The notes below the pieces were generated by a model that did no database searches, was not told where the DNA came from, and worked only from the letters and a program-made list of their open reading frames with translations. Made by a program: the position numbers and the translations under genes. DNA of 64,000 nucleotides from Nitrospirota bacterium (GTDB taxonomy: Bacteria; Nitrospirota; JACRHL01): positions 124,001 to 188,000 of the forward strand of contig JACRHL010000003.1 in the NCBI GenBank assembly GCA_016212085.1. Direction: 5' to 3'. Shown piece after piece: positions 45,129 through 53,360 of the stretch; position 1 is the stretch's first letter; every line of letters begins with the position of its first letter.

Positions 45129-45974
45129 TCATCGCGCCAGCTTGTCGCCGTGGAAGACGACGCGCTCGCCCGGCGCCATCACCATCACCCGCGCCCGGCC
45201 GCCCACCGCCTTGGTGAACCCCTCCGCGTCCGGCGCGAGCACCGGGAAGGTGCCAAAGTGGTGCGGCACCACGTAACGCGGTTTCACGGCGCGCACCGCC
45301 TGCGCCGCCATGTCCGGCTCCATGCCGAAGTGGCCGCCGATGTTGACCAGCGCCACGGTCACGTCGAATTGCCGGCCGATCACACTCATGTCGTCGAAAT
45401 AGGCGGTGTCGCCCGTGTCGTAGAGGGTGGGGCCGCCGTCGATCTGGATCACGAAGCCGCCCGGGTTGCCGCCGTAGACGATGTCCGGGTCGGTCTCGTC
45501 CGCGAAGGGGTTGTTCAGGCCGCTGGAGTGCACGGCGGGGGTCATGGTCACCGTCACCTCGCCGTCCGCCAGGGTGATCCGGCCGCCGATGTTGAACAGG
45601 GTGTCGAGCCCCATCTGCTCCTTGGGGTAGCCGTGCAGTTTGGCCAGGTTGCTGCCCAGCTCGAAGTTGGCCACCAGCCGCGCGCCGGTGCGCTTGGCCA
45701 GCGCCGCCGCGTCGGCCACGTGGTCGAAGTGGCCGTGGGTGATCAGGATATAGTCCACCTTTCCCACCGCCGCCAGCGGGTCGCCATCCTTGGCGGCGGG
45801 GTTCGCCGGGTTGTTCAGCCACGGGTCGAGCATCAACACCGCCCCCCTGGGGGTGACGATCTGGAACGCCGCGTGGCCGTGCCAGGTGATCACCGTGTCG
45901 CCCGCCCAGGCCGGGGTGGCGAACACCACCAGCGCGAACAGTCCGGCCACGCGGGCCGCCAGCCGACTTGCCAT
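45129..45974 (-). CDS. Exported UPF0173 metallo-beta-lactamase-fold hydrolase
   Basis: The 281-residue product is a metal-dependent hydrolase of the UPF0173 group (metallo-beta-lactamase fold) with TWHGHAAFQI, the metal motif ITHGHFDHVADA, DTGDTAYFDDM and PHHFGTFPVL. Family members are normally cytoplasmic and about 230 residues. This one carries a clear signal peptide (residues 1-24, ending ATPAWA) and GGAGG in front of its ATG. The substrate is unknown. It is followed within 30 bases by the membrane-anchored peroxiredoxin. Confidence 0.85.
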   Translation of the reverse strand: MASRLAARVAGLFALVVFATPAWAGDTVITWHGHAAFQIVTPRGAVLMLDPWLNNPANPAAKDGDPLAAVGKVDYILITHGHFDHVADAAALAKRTGARLVANFELGSNLAKLHGYPKEQMGLDTLFNIGGRITLADGEVTVTMTPAVHSSGLNNPFADETDPDIVYGGNPGGFVIQIDGGPTLYDTGDTAYFDDMSVIGRQFDVTVALVNIGGHFGMEPDMAAQAVRAVKPRYVVPHHFGTFPVLAPDAEGFTKAVGGRARVMVMAPGERVVFHGDKLAR

Positions 45975-46438
45975 GATCCGCCTCCCCTTGCGCGCGGCGC
46001 GGCCGGCCCCAAAAAACGGAACCGCTCCCGGAACACGCCGCCATGCCGATGGTTCCAACTATTCCACGCCATCGCTCCAGACACAAGGGGCACCTCTATT
46101 AACCGTCGCGAGCGCCTCGAGTGCAAGGCGGACGGAGCGGAGAACCCGAGACATATCATGGTGATAGGCGAGGGTTCGAGCACCGCCCAACGCAGCAATC
46201 GCGGCGCGCAGCAGGTTATTAGAGGTGCCCAAGGGTGCCCGCCACGATCACACGGACAACAACTGCCACGCACGCCTTGACCAATGCCGCGATCTGAAGG
46301 AAAATTCCCCTCACCACGCCGCGTGACTGACGGTAACCAAGGTGGATCACCACCGGGGAGCGCGGCAGTGGAGCTCGCCGACCGTCTGGGCATCCTGCAC
46401 ATTTTCTGACGTTCGCCGATTGTCGGAGCAAGGAGCCC
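45975..46438. other. Gene-free intergenic region with repeat copy B
   Basis: This 464-base gap holds the upstream region of the UPF0173 gene, the 143-bp repeat (46088-46230) and about 200 bases in front of the formate dehydrogenase operon. The last part has a weak promoter candidate on the plus strand (TTGACC at 46277-46282 and AAAATT at 46301-46306, 18 bases apart). No convincing gene was found in it. Confidence 0.6.
46088..46230. repeat. 143-bp repeat with terminal inverted repeats, copy B
   Basis: This copy has the same length as the one at 42702. Its ends are GGGCACCTCTATTAACC and GGTTATTAGAGGTGCCC, and the body matches copy A at roughly nine of ten positions. The trinucleotide AAG flanks both ends, a possible short target duplication. 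Near the ends the two copies differ in the same part of both arms. Confidence 0.88.
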
Positions 46439-47023
46439 GTGCCGCACCCCATGCGCACCTATCGATCCACACTGGGCCCGCGCCCCCACGCCGTCGCCCA
46501 GGTGGAGCCGGACCCGAAGCGCGCCGCCAGGCTGGACAAGCTGATCCAGCGCTTCGTGCACCGGCCCACCGCCCTGCACGGCCGCGCGCCGGGGGCGGTG
46601 GACCTGATGGGCCTGCTCGGCGCCGTGCACGACATGTACGGCTGCCTCACCCGCCCCATGGTGGAGCACCTGGCCCACGTGTGCGAGCTGTACACCGGCC
46701 AGGTGTACGCCACCGCCAGCTTCTACCCGGACATCTACCTGGACCCCAAGGGCCGCCACCTCGTGAAGGTGTGCACCGGCACCGCCTGCCACGTGAAGGG
46801 GGCCGACCGGCTGGCGCGCCGCTGCGCCCGCGCCCTGGGGGTGGAACCGGGCGGGACGGACGCGGACGGCGAGTTCACCTTCCTCACCACCGCCTGCGTG
46901 GGGGCCTGCTCGCTGGCGCCGGTGCTGATGGTGGGCACCGACATCCACGGCAATCCGGACCCGGCCACCCTGCCCGATCTGTTCGCGCGCCACCGGGAGA
47001 GCGATGCAACGGCCGCCGGATAA
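46439..47023 (+). CDS. fdsG: NAD-dependent formate dehydrogenase gamma subunit (NuoE-like)
   Basis: This 194-residue thioredoxin-fold subunit carries one [2Fe-2S] cluster and passes electrons between the NADH site and the formate site. The cluster ligands are in CTGTACHVKG and CVGACSLAP, the C-x4-C and C-x3-C spacing of NuoE/HoxE/FdsG. A GTG start with AGGAG close upstream is chosen; an ATG four codons later is possible. It heads the fdsGBA-type operon and overlaps the next gene by 20 bases. A hydrogenase or complex I subunit is unlikely because formate dehydrogenase genes follow. Confidence 0.85.
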   Translation: MPHPMRTYRSTLGPRPHAVAQVEPDPKRAARLDKLIQRFVHRPTALHGRAPGAVDLMGLLGAVHDMYGCLTRPMVEHLAHVCELYTGQVYATASFYPDIYLDPKGRHLVKVCTGTACHVKGADRLARRCARALGVEPGGTDADGEFTFLTTACVGACSLAPVLMVGTDIHGNPDPATLPDLFARHRESDATAAG

Positions 47024-48650
47024 CTACCCGCGCATCTTCGTCGGCACCGGCTCGTGCGGGCTGGCGGCGGGGGCCGACGCGGTGTTCGAGGCCGCCAAGC
47101 GCTTCGTGCGCGGCGCCGGACAGGACATCCACCTGATCCGCACCGGCTGCCTGGGCATGTGCCACCGGGAACCGGTGGTGGAGGTGCTCATCCCCGGACG
47201 GCCACGGGTGATCTATGGCGACGTGACGGCGGACGGCGTGGCCGAACTGCTCGGCCGCCATTTCAGCCCGGTGGGGCCGGAAGCCGCGGGCCACACCGTG
47301 GGGCAGCGGACGGCGGACGCCGAGTCGCTCCCCTACCCGGACATCCTGCCCATCGCCCTGCACCCCTTCTTTGCCGGCCAGGCGCCGCTGCTGCTGGCCC
47401 GCTGCGGCGTGGTGGACCCCCACTCGCTGGTGGACTACGAGGCCAGCGGCGGCTACTCCGCCATCCGCCGCGCCCTCGGGATGCACCCCAAGGAGGTGAT
47501 CGCGCGGGTGCGCCGCTCGGGTCTGGCCGGCCGCGGCGGCGGCGGCATGCTCACCGGCGACAAGTGGGCCCTGGCCGCCGCCCAGCGCGACACGGAGCGC
47601 TACGTGATCGCCAACGGCGACGAGGGCGATCCGGGGGCGTTCTCGGACCGCACCCTCATGGAGGGCGACCCGCACGCCGTCATCGAGGGGCTCATGATCG
47701 CCGCCTACGCCACCGGCGCCCACCGGGGCTACATCTACACCCGCGCCGCCTACGCCACGGCGCTGCACCGGCTGGAGGTGGCCATCGCCTTCTGCCGCAA
47801 GCGCGGCTACCTGGGAGAGGGCATCTTCGGCACCGGCTACGACCTGAACCTGCACATCCGCAAGGGCTCCGGCGCCTACATCTGCGGCGAGGAGACGGCG
47901 CTCATCGCCACCCTGGAGGGGCGCGGCCCCATGCCCGAGGAAAAGCCGCCGCTGCCGGCGGTGAAAGGCTACCTGGGCCACCCCACGGTGGTGAACAACG
48001 TGGAAACCCTGGTGGCCGTGTCGCACATCGTGGGCACCGAGGACGACGCCCTGGCGGCGCTGGCCGCCAAGACCAAGCTGCTGTCCCTGTCCGGCGCCAT
48101 CGCGCGGCCGGGGGCGGTGGAGGTGCCCATGGGCACCTCGCTGCGCGAGGTGATCTTCGGCATCGGCGGCGGCGTGGCCGGTGACCGGCGTTTCAAGGCG
48201 GTGCTGGTGGGCGGGCCGGACGGCGGCTTCCTGCCCGAGCACCTGCTCGACACGCCGGTGTCGTTCGCGGCCTTGAGCCGCATCGGCTCCACCCTCGGCT
48301 CCGGCGCCCTGGTGGTGGTGGACGACAGCACCTGCATGGTGGCCCTGGCCCGCTACTTCGAGCAGTTCGAGGCGGACGCCAGTTGCGGCAAGTGCACCCC
48401 CTGCCGGGTGGGCACCGTGCGCCTGGTGGAGCGCCTCGACCGCATCATCGCCGGCCACGCCACGGCGGCGGAGCTGGATACCCTGCGCGACCTGTGCGGC
48501 GTGGTTCGGGAGGGCTCCCTGTGCGGCCTGGGCCGCGCCGCGCCCAACCCGGTGACCAGCGCGCTCAGGCACTTCGGCGACGACTTCAAGGCACACCTGG
48601 AGGGGTACTGCCCCACCGGCGCCTGCACCACGGGGGAGGACGCGCCATGA
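47004..48650 (+). CDS. fdsB: NAD-dependent formate dehydrogenase beta subunit (NuoF-like)
   Basis: This 548-residue flavoprotein binds FMN and NAD and reduces NAD with electrons from formate oxidation. An N-terminal thioredoxin-like domain (GTGSCGLAAGAD, TGCLGMCHREP) precedes the NuoF core: the FMN loop GRGGGGMLTGDKW, the NAD-binding GDEGDPGAFSDR and GSGAYICGEETALI. The N3-type [4Fe-4S] motif is SCGKCTPCRVGT with a later Cys. The start ATG follows GGGAGAG. Its stop overlaps the alpha-subunit ATG (ATGA). Confidence 0.9.
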   Translation: MQRPPDNYPRIFVGTGSCGLAAGADAVFEAAKRFVRGAGQDIHLIRTGCLGMCHREPVVEVLIPGRPRVIYGDVTADGVAELLGRHFSPVGPEAAGHTVGQRTADAESLPYPDILPIALHPFFAGQAPLLLARCGVVDPHSLVDYEASGGYSAIRRALGMHPKEVIARVRRSGLAGRGGGGMLTGDKWALAAAQRDTERYVIANGDEGDPGAFSDRTLMEGDPHAVIEGLMIAAYATGAHRGYIYTRAAYATALHRLEVAIAFCRKRGYLGEGIFGTGYDLNLHIRKGSGAYICGEETALIATLEGRGPMPEEKPPLPAVKGYLGHPTVVNNVETLVAVSHIVGTEDDALAALAAKTKLLSLSGAIARPGAVEVPMGTSLREVIFGIGGGVAGDRRFKAVLVGGPDGGFLPEHLLDTPVSFAALSRIGSTLGSGALVVVDDSTCMVALARYFEQFEADASCGKCTPCRVGTVRLVERLDRIIAGHATAAELDTLRDLCGVVREGSLCGLGRAAPNPVTSALRHFGDDFKAHLEGYCPTGACTTGEDAP

Positions 48651-51370
48651 CCGTCACCCTCTCCATCGACGGCGTCAGCGTGCGGGTGCCCGCCGGCAGC
48701 ACGCTGCTCGCCGCCGCGCGGGCGGCGGGCCGCCACGTGCCCACCCTGTGCCACGACCCCAAGACGAAACCGTTCGGCGGCTGCCGCGCCTGCCTGGTGC
48801 GGGTGGAGGGGGAAGCCCGCCCGGTGGCCGCCTGCACCCGTCCGGTGGCGGGCGGCATGGTGGTCCGCACGGACGATGCGGCGGTGCGGGCGCTGGTGAC
48901 GGGCATCGTCCAGCTCCAGCTCTCCGACCACCCGGAACATTGCACCGCCTGCGCCGCCTCCGGCCACACCGAGTTGCACGACCTGGCGGCCGCCCTGGGC
49001 ATCGGCGCCGACAACCCCTTTGCCGGGCGCCGCCGGGAGCAGCCCACGGAGGACACCAACCCCTTCATCATCCGCGACTTTTCCGCCTGCATCGCCTGCG
49101 GCAAGTGCATCCGCATCTGCGACGAGGTGCGCGGCGTGATGGCCATCAACTGGCAGGGGCGCGGCTTCGGCCTGAAGGTGGCCGCCCCGTTCGACGACGT
49201 GCTCGACTGCGAGTTCTGCGGCCACTGCGTGGACATCTGCCCCACCGGCGCCCTGCGCGAGAAGCTGGCGGAGGGGCTGCCCGCCCCGGACCGCGCGGTG
49301 AAGACCATCTGCGGCTATTGCGGCGTGGGCTGCGGCATGCTGGTGCAGGTCGCCGGCAACCGGGTGGTGCGCGTCACCGCCGAGCACGGCAACCCGTCCA
49401 ACGACGGCGCCCTGTGCGTGAAGGGTAAGTTCGGCTACGACTTTGGCGACCACCCGGACCGCCTGGGCGGCACCGGCCTGAAGCTGGGGGCGACCACGGG
49501 CGAGCGGGTGGCCGCGCCGCTGGTGAGGGACGGCGACGGCTTCCGCCCCGTGAGCTGGGACGAGGCCCTGGACCGGGTGGCCCAGGGGCTGCTGGGCATC
49601 AAGCGCGCCCACGGCCCGCGCGCCCTGGCCGGCTTCCCCTCCGCCAAGTGCACCAACGAGGAGAACTACCTGTTCCAGAAGCTGCTGCGCGCGGGGCTGG
49701 AAACCAACCACATCGACCACTGCACGCGCCTGTGCCACGCCGCCTCCACCAAGGGCCTGCAAATGGCCTTCGGCACCGGCGCCATGACCAACGCCACCGA
49801 CGACTTTGCCCTGGCGGACGTGGTCTTCGCCGTGGGCACCAACACCATCGAGAACCACCCGGTGTCGGCCCTCAAGCTCAAGGAGGCCATCCGCAAGGGC
49901 ACCAGACTCATCGTCGCCGACCCCCGGCGCATCGAGATGGTGGAGTGGGCGGACATCTGGCTCGACCTGCAACCGGGCACCAACGCCGCCCTGCTCCTGG
50001 GCATGCTGCACGTGATCCTGGCGGAGGGGCTGGCGGACCAGGCCTTCATCGCGGCGCGCACCGAGGGCTTTGACGACGCGGCACGGGCGGCGGCGCGCTA
50101 CACCCCCGAGTTCGCGGCGCGGATCACCGGCGTGGACCCGCAAAAGATCATCGACGCCGCCCGCCTTTACGGCCGCGCCGGCAACGCGGCCATCTACAAC
50201 GGCATGGGCATCACCCAGCACACCTCCGGCACCGACAACATGCTGTGCCTCACCAACCTGGCCCTGGCCACGGGCAACGTGGGGCGCCCCGGCACCGGCG
50301 TGAACCCCCTGAGGGGCCAGAACAACGTGCAGGGCTCGTGCGACATGGCCGGCGTGCCCGCCGAGCTGCCCGGCTACCAGCCCATCCTCGACCCGGCGGT
50401 GCGCGCCAAGTTCACGGGGGTGTGGCACGCGGGCATCCCGGACTGGATCGGCAAGACCCTCACCGAGATCACCGACGCGGCCCTGGCCGGGGAGATCAAG
50501 GGGCTGTACGTGCTGGGCGAGAACCCGGTGCTGTCGGACCCGGACGTGACCAAGACCACCGCCGCCCTGGGGAACCTGGATTTCCTGGTGGTGCAGGACA
50601 TCTTCCTCACCGAGACGGCCAAACTCGCCCACGTGGTGCTGCCCGGCACCACCTTTCTGGAGAAGGACGGCACCTTCACCAACACCGACCGCCGGGTGCA
50701 GCGGGTGCGGGCGGCGCTGGCGCCGCCGGAAGGGGCCCTGCGCGACCTGGACATCATCCAGGCGGTGGCGCGCCGCGTCGGCCTGCCCATGGACTATGAC
50801 GGCCCGGAGGCGGTGTGGAACGAGATCCGCCAGGTGTGGCCCGACGTGGCCGGCATCGGCTACCGCCGGCTGGAGGAGGGTGGCATCCAGTGGCCGTGCC
50901 CGGCGGAGGACCACCCGGGCACCCCGTTCCTGTACGCGGACACCTTCCCCATCGGCCGGGGCCGCTTCCACCCGGTGGAATTCATCCCGCCCAGGGAGCT
51001 ACCGGACACGGACTACCCGTACATGCTCACCACCGGGCGCTGGCTGCTGCACTACCACACGGGCAGCATGACGCGCCGCTCCAGGGGCATCGGCGAGGCC
51101 CTGCCGGAGGGGTTCGTGGAGATCCACCCGGACGACGCGGCGGCCCTCGGCCTGGCCCCGGACCAGCCGGTGACGGTGCGCTCCCGGCGCGGTACAATCA
51201 CGGTGCGGGCCCTCATCTCGCCCCGCTCCCGGCCGGGGGTGGTGTTCATCCCGTTCCATTTCGCCGAGGCTGCCGCCAACGCCCTCACCAACACGGCGCT
51301 GGATGAAAAGTGCAAGATCCCGGAGTTGAAGGTGTGCGCGGTGCACATCGCACCCGCCCCCGAACCTTGA
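48647..51370 (+). CDS. fdsA: NAD-dependent formate dehydrogenase catalytic alpha subunit
   Basis: This 907-residue molybdenum or tungsten enzyme oxidises formate to CO2. In order it has an N-terminal [2Fe-2S] domain (CHDPKTKPFGGCRAC), a His-Cys cluster region (HPEHCTAC), and two ferredoxin-type clusters (CIACGKCIRIC, CEFCGHCVDICP). A proximal [4Fe-4S] (CGYCGVGC) and the bis-pterin catalytic domain follow. The metal ligand is Cys363 in HCTRLCHAAS, so it does not use selenocysteine. The third cysteine expected in the His-Cys cluster is replaced (Thr108 at that place, His107 beside it). No fdhD or cofactor gene is adjacent. Confidence 0.93.
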   Translation: MTVTLSIDGVSVRVPAGSTLLAAARAAGRHVPTLCHDPKTKPFGGCRACLVRVEGEARPVAACTRPVAGGMVVRTDDAAVRALVTGIVQLQLSDHPEHCTACAASGHTELHDLAAALGIGADNPFAGRRREQPTEDTNPFIIRDFSACIACGKCIRICDEVRGVMAINWQGRGFGLKVAAPFDDVLDCEFCGHCVDICPTGALREKLAEGLPAPDRAVKTICGYCGVGCGMLVQVAGNRVVRVTAEHGNPSNDGALCVKGKFGYDFGDHPDRLGGTGLKLGATTGERVAAPLVRDGDGFRPVSWDEALDRVAQGLLGIKRAHGPRALAGFPSAKCTNEENYLFQKLLRAGLETNHIDHCTRLCHAASTKGLQMAFGTGAMTNATDDFALADVVFAVGTNTIENHPVSALKLKEAIRKGTRLIVADPRRIEMVEWADIWLDLQPGTNAALLLGMLHVILAEGLADQAFIAARTEGFDDAARAAARYTPEFAARITGVDPQKIIDAARLYGRAGNAAIYNGMGITQHTSGTDNMLCLTNLALATGNVGRPGTGVNPLRGQNNVQGSCDMAGVPAELPGYQPILDPAVRAKFTGVWHAGIPDWIGKTLTEITDAALAGEIKGLYVLGENPVLSDPDVTKTTAALGNLDFLVVQDIFLTETAKLAHVVLPGTTFLEKDGTFTNTDRRVQRVRAALAPPEGALRDLDIIQAVARRVGLPMDYDGPEAVWNEIRQVWPDVAGIGYRRLEEGGIQWPCPAEDHPGTPFLYADTFPIGRGRFHPVEFIPPRELPDTDYPYMLTTGRWLLHYHTGSMTRRSRGIGEALPEGFVEIHPDDAAALGLAPDQPVTVRSRRGTITVRALISPRSRPGVVFIPFHFAEAAANALTNTALDEKCKIPELKVCAVHIAPAPEP

Positions 51371-51380
51371 AGACGAGAGC

Positions 51381-52526
51381 ATGAAGGACATCCTGATCTA
51401 CACCACCGCCGCCTGCCCTTACTGCATCGTGGCCAAGCGCGCCCTGGACAACGCGCGCATCCCGTACCGCGAGATCGACATCACCCGCACCCCCCTCGTG
51501 CGCGACGAGCTGCACGCCAAAACCGGCGAGCGCACCGTGCCCCAGGTGTTCGTGGACGGTGTCTACATCGGCCAGGACGACGAGCTGGTGGCCATGGTGC
51601 AATCCGGCGAGTTGACGGCCAAGGGCGCCGATGCACCCGCCGATGCACCCGCCGATGCACCCGCCGATGCGGACGACGGGGACGACGTCTACGACGTGGC
51701 CATCGTGGGCGGCGGGCGCGGCGGGCTGACCCTGGCGCGCCACCTGCCCCCATCGCTCAAGGTGGTGGTGCTGGACCGCATGCCCCACGTGGACGGCCTG
51801 CGCCCGGCGCGCGACACCCTGCGCCAGGCGGTGCTGGCGCGGGGGGTGACGTTCGTGGAGCGCGAGGTGTTCGGCGTGGAGCCGGGGGGGGTGCAAACCC
51901 TGGTCACCCTCGACGGCCCGCTCACGGCGCGCGCGGTGGTGATCGCCACCGGCGCCCGCGGGCGCCGGCCCGACATCGCCGGCGAGGCGGCCCTGGCGGG
52001 CAAGGGGGTGAGCTATTGCGCCGAGTGCGACGGCGCCTTCTTTTCCGGCATGGCGGTGGCGGTGGCGGGGGTGGACGAACGCGCCTGCAAGACCGCCCTG
52101 CTGCTGGCGGACCAGGTCCGGCACGTGCACCTGCTGTGCCCGGAGGTGTCGCTGTTCGCCGCGCCGGCAACCCTTGCAAGGCTGGCCGCGCGCGGCAACG
52201 TGACCGTCCGCACCGGTGCGCGGGTGACCGCCATCCACGGCGCTTCGCAGGTGACCGGCATCGCCGTCGCCGACGGGCAGGGGGGCGAGGAGCTGGCGGT
52301 GGGGGGGGTGTTCCTGTACCTGTACGGCCGGCGCCCGGACACGGAATTCCTCAAGGGCCTGGTGGCGTGCCGGAACGACGGCGCCGTGGCGGTGTCCGGC
52401 CCCGGCCGCACCTCCCGCGAGGGGATCTACGCCGTGGGGCCGGTGGCCGCCGAGGTGGGCGGCGCCCCGCCCTATGGCGCCCTGGCCGAGAGCATCACCC
52501 GGCGGCTTGCGGCGCGGCCCGCCTGA
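51381..52526 (+). CDS. Glutaredoxin - thioredoxin reductase-like fusion
   Basis: This 381-residue protein joins two redox modules. Residues 1-82 are a glutaredoxin with active site CPYC (12-15) and TVPQVFVDG. Residues 83-103 are an Ala-Asp-Pro linker. Residues 104-381 resemble the thioredoxin reductase flavoprotein: FAD motif VAIVGGGRGG, redox pair CAEC (213-216), and C-terminal FAD-contacting IYAVGPVA. The usual NADPH motifs are degenerate: GGGDSA reads AGVDERA and the HRR loop is absent. It follows the formate dehydrogenase alpha gene by ten bases, so it is probably co-transcribed. Electron donor and target are unknown. Confidence 0.82.
   Translation: MKDILIYTTAACPYCIVAKRALDNARIPYREIDITRTPLVRDELHAKTGERTVPQVFVDGVYIGQDDELVAMVQSGELTAKGADAPADAPADAPADADDGDDVYDVAIVGGGRGGLTLARHLPPSLKVVVLDRMPHVDGLRPARDTLRQAVLARGVTFVEREVFGVEPGGVQTLVTLDGPLTARAVVIATGARGRRPDIAGEAALAGKGVSYCAECDGAFFSGMAVAVAGVDERACKTALLLADQVRHVHLLCPEVSLFAAPATLARLAARGNVTVRTGARVTAIHGASQVTGIAVADGQGGEELAVGGVFLYLYGRRPDTEFLKGLVACRNDGAVAVSGPGRTSREGIYAVGPVAAEVGGAPPYGALAESITRRLAARPA
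51627..51671 (+). repeat. 12-bp coding repeat in the fusion linker
   Basis: GCCGATGCACCC is repeated three times in tandem with a fourth partial copy, encoding Ala-Asp-Ala-Pro units in the linker between the glutaredoxin and flavoprotein domains. The unit length keeps the frame, so linker length could vary. Confidence 0.85.
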
Positions 52527-52549
52527 AGCCCCCCTGGGGCCTACAGGCC

Positions 52550-53323
52550 CTAACGCACCTTCAACATCGCCATCAGCGGCTCGAACAGCGCGCCGTTGCT
52601 GGAAACAACCCCCTTCACCAGCGGGTTCGGCTGGTTGAATTTTTGCGGGTGGCCGCCCAGCACCTGGATGCGCCCGCCCGCCTCCTCGATGAGCAGGGCG
52701 CCGGCGGCAAAGTCCCACTCGGTCTTGGGGGTGAGGGTGAAGGTGAGGTCCGCCTGGCCACCGGCCACCAGCGCCAGCTTGTAGGCGATGCTGCCGATGG
52801 GGGTGATGGTGTAGGCGTCCACGAACTGGTCGAACTCGCCGCGCTTCACCTCGGAGCGGCTGGCCAGGATGTTGGCGGTTTTCAGGTCGGTGAGGGGGGT
52901 GACGAAGATGGGGACGCCGTTGAGGGTGGCACCCTTGCCGCGCTCGGCGGAGAACAGCTCGTTCCTGGCCGGGTTGTACACCACGCCCACGGCGATGTCG
53001 CCATCCACCGCCAGGGCGATGGAGATGGCGAACTGGGGGATGCCCTGGATGAACTCCTTGGTGCCGTCGATGGGGTCCACGATCCACACCCGGCGCTTGC
53101 TCAGGCGTTCCGTCGAGTCCACCGTCTCCTCCGACAGCCAGCCGTCGTCCGGCCGGGCGCCGAGCAGGATGCCCTTGAGCACCTTGTCGGCCTCCAGGTC
53201 GGCGGTGGTGACCGGGTTGCCCTCGCCCTTGTGCCGGATCTCGTACTCGTCCCGGAAATACGACATGACCACGGTACCGGCCTGGCGCGCCGCGTCTTGG
53301 GCCAACTGTAGATCCGGGTTCAT
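52550..53323 (-). CDS. cysQ: 3'(2'),5'-bisphosphate nucleotidase
   Basis: CysQ removes the 3'-phosphate of PAP, a by-product of sulfate assimilation. The 257-residue product is in the lithium-sensitive inositol monophosphatase superfamily with the metal-binding motifs WLSEETVDS, VDPIDGTKEFI and EWDFAAGALLIEEAGG. The ATG at 53323 follows AAGGA and upstream in-frame sequence overlaps the neighbouring gene. It may be co-transcribed with the MarR-type gene 36 bases upstream. Confidence 0.93.
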   Translation of the reverse strand: MNPDLQLAQDAARQAGTVVMSYFRDEYEIRHKGEGNPVTTADLEADKVLKGILLGARPDDGWLSEETVDSTERLSKRRVWIVDPIDGTKEFIQGIPQFAISIALAVDGDIAVGVVYNPARNELFSAERGKGATLNGVPIFVTPLTDLKTANILASRSEVKRGEFDQFVDAYTITPIGSIAYKLALVAGGQADLTFTLTPKTEWDFAAGALLIEEAGGRIQVLGGHPQKFNQPNPLVKGVVSSNGALFEPLMAMLKVR

Positions 53324-53360
53324 GCCTGTCCTTTCGGGGTGGGCGCCACACACGGCGGAA

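Noticed and set aside
46219-46458. Minus-strand short frame of 79 codons with a hydrophobic end
   Set aside because: It overlaps the start of the formate dehydrogenase operon and the end of the repeat, has no ribosome site, and its codon use is not like that of the neighbours.
49721-49735. Selenocysteine in formate dehydrogenase
   Set aside because: The active-site codon is TGC (Cys), and no in-frame TGA occurs there.
46439-51370. Part of respiratory complex I (nuoE-F-G)
   Set aside because: The third gene has a proximal [4Fe-4S] site, catalytic Cys and full bis-pterin domain of formate dehydrogenase, and no other nuo gene follows.
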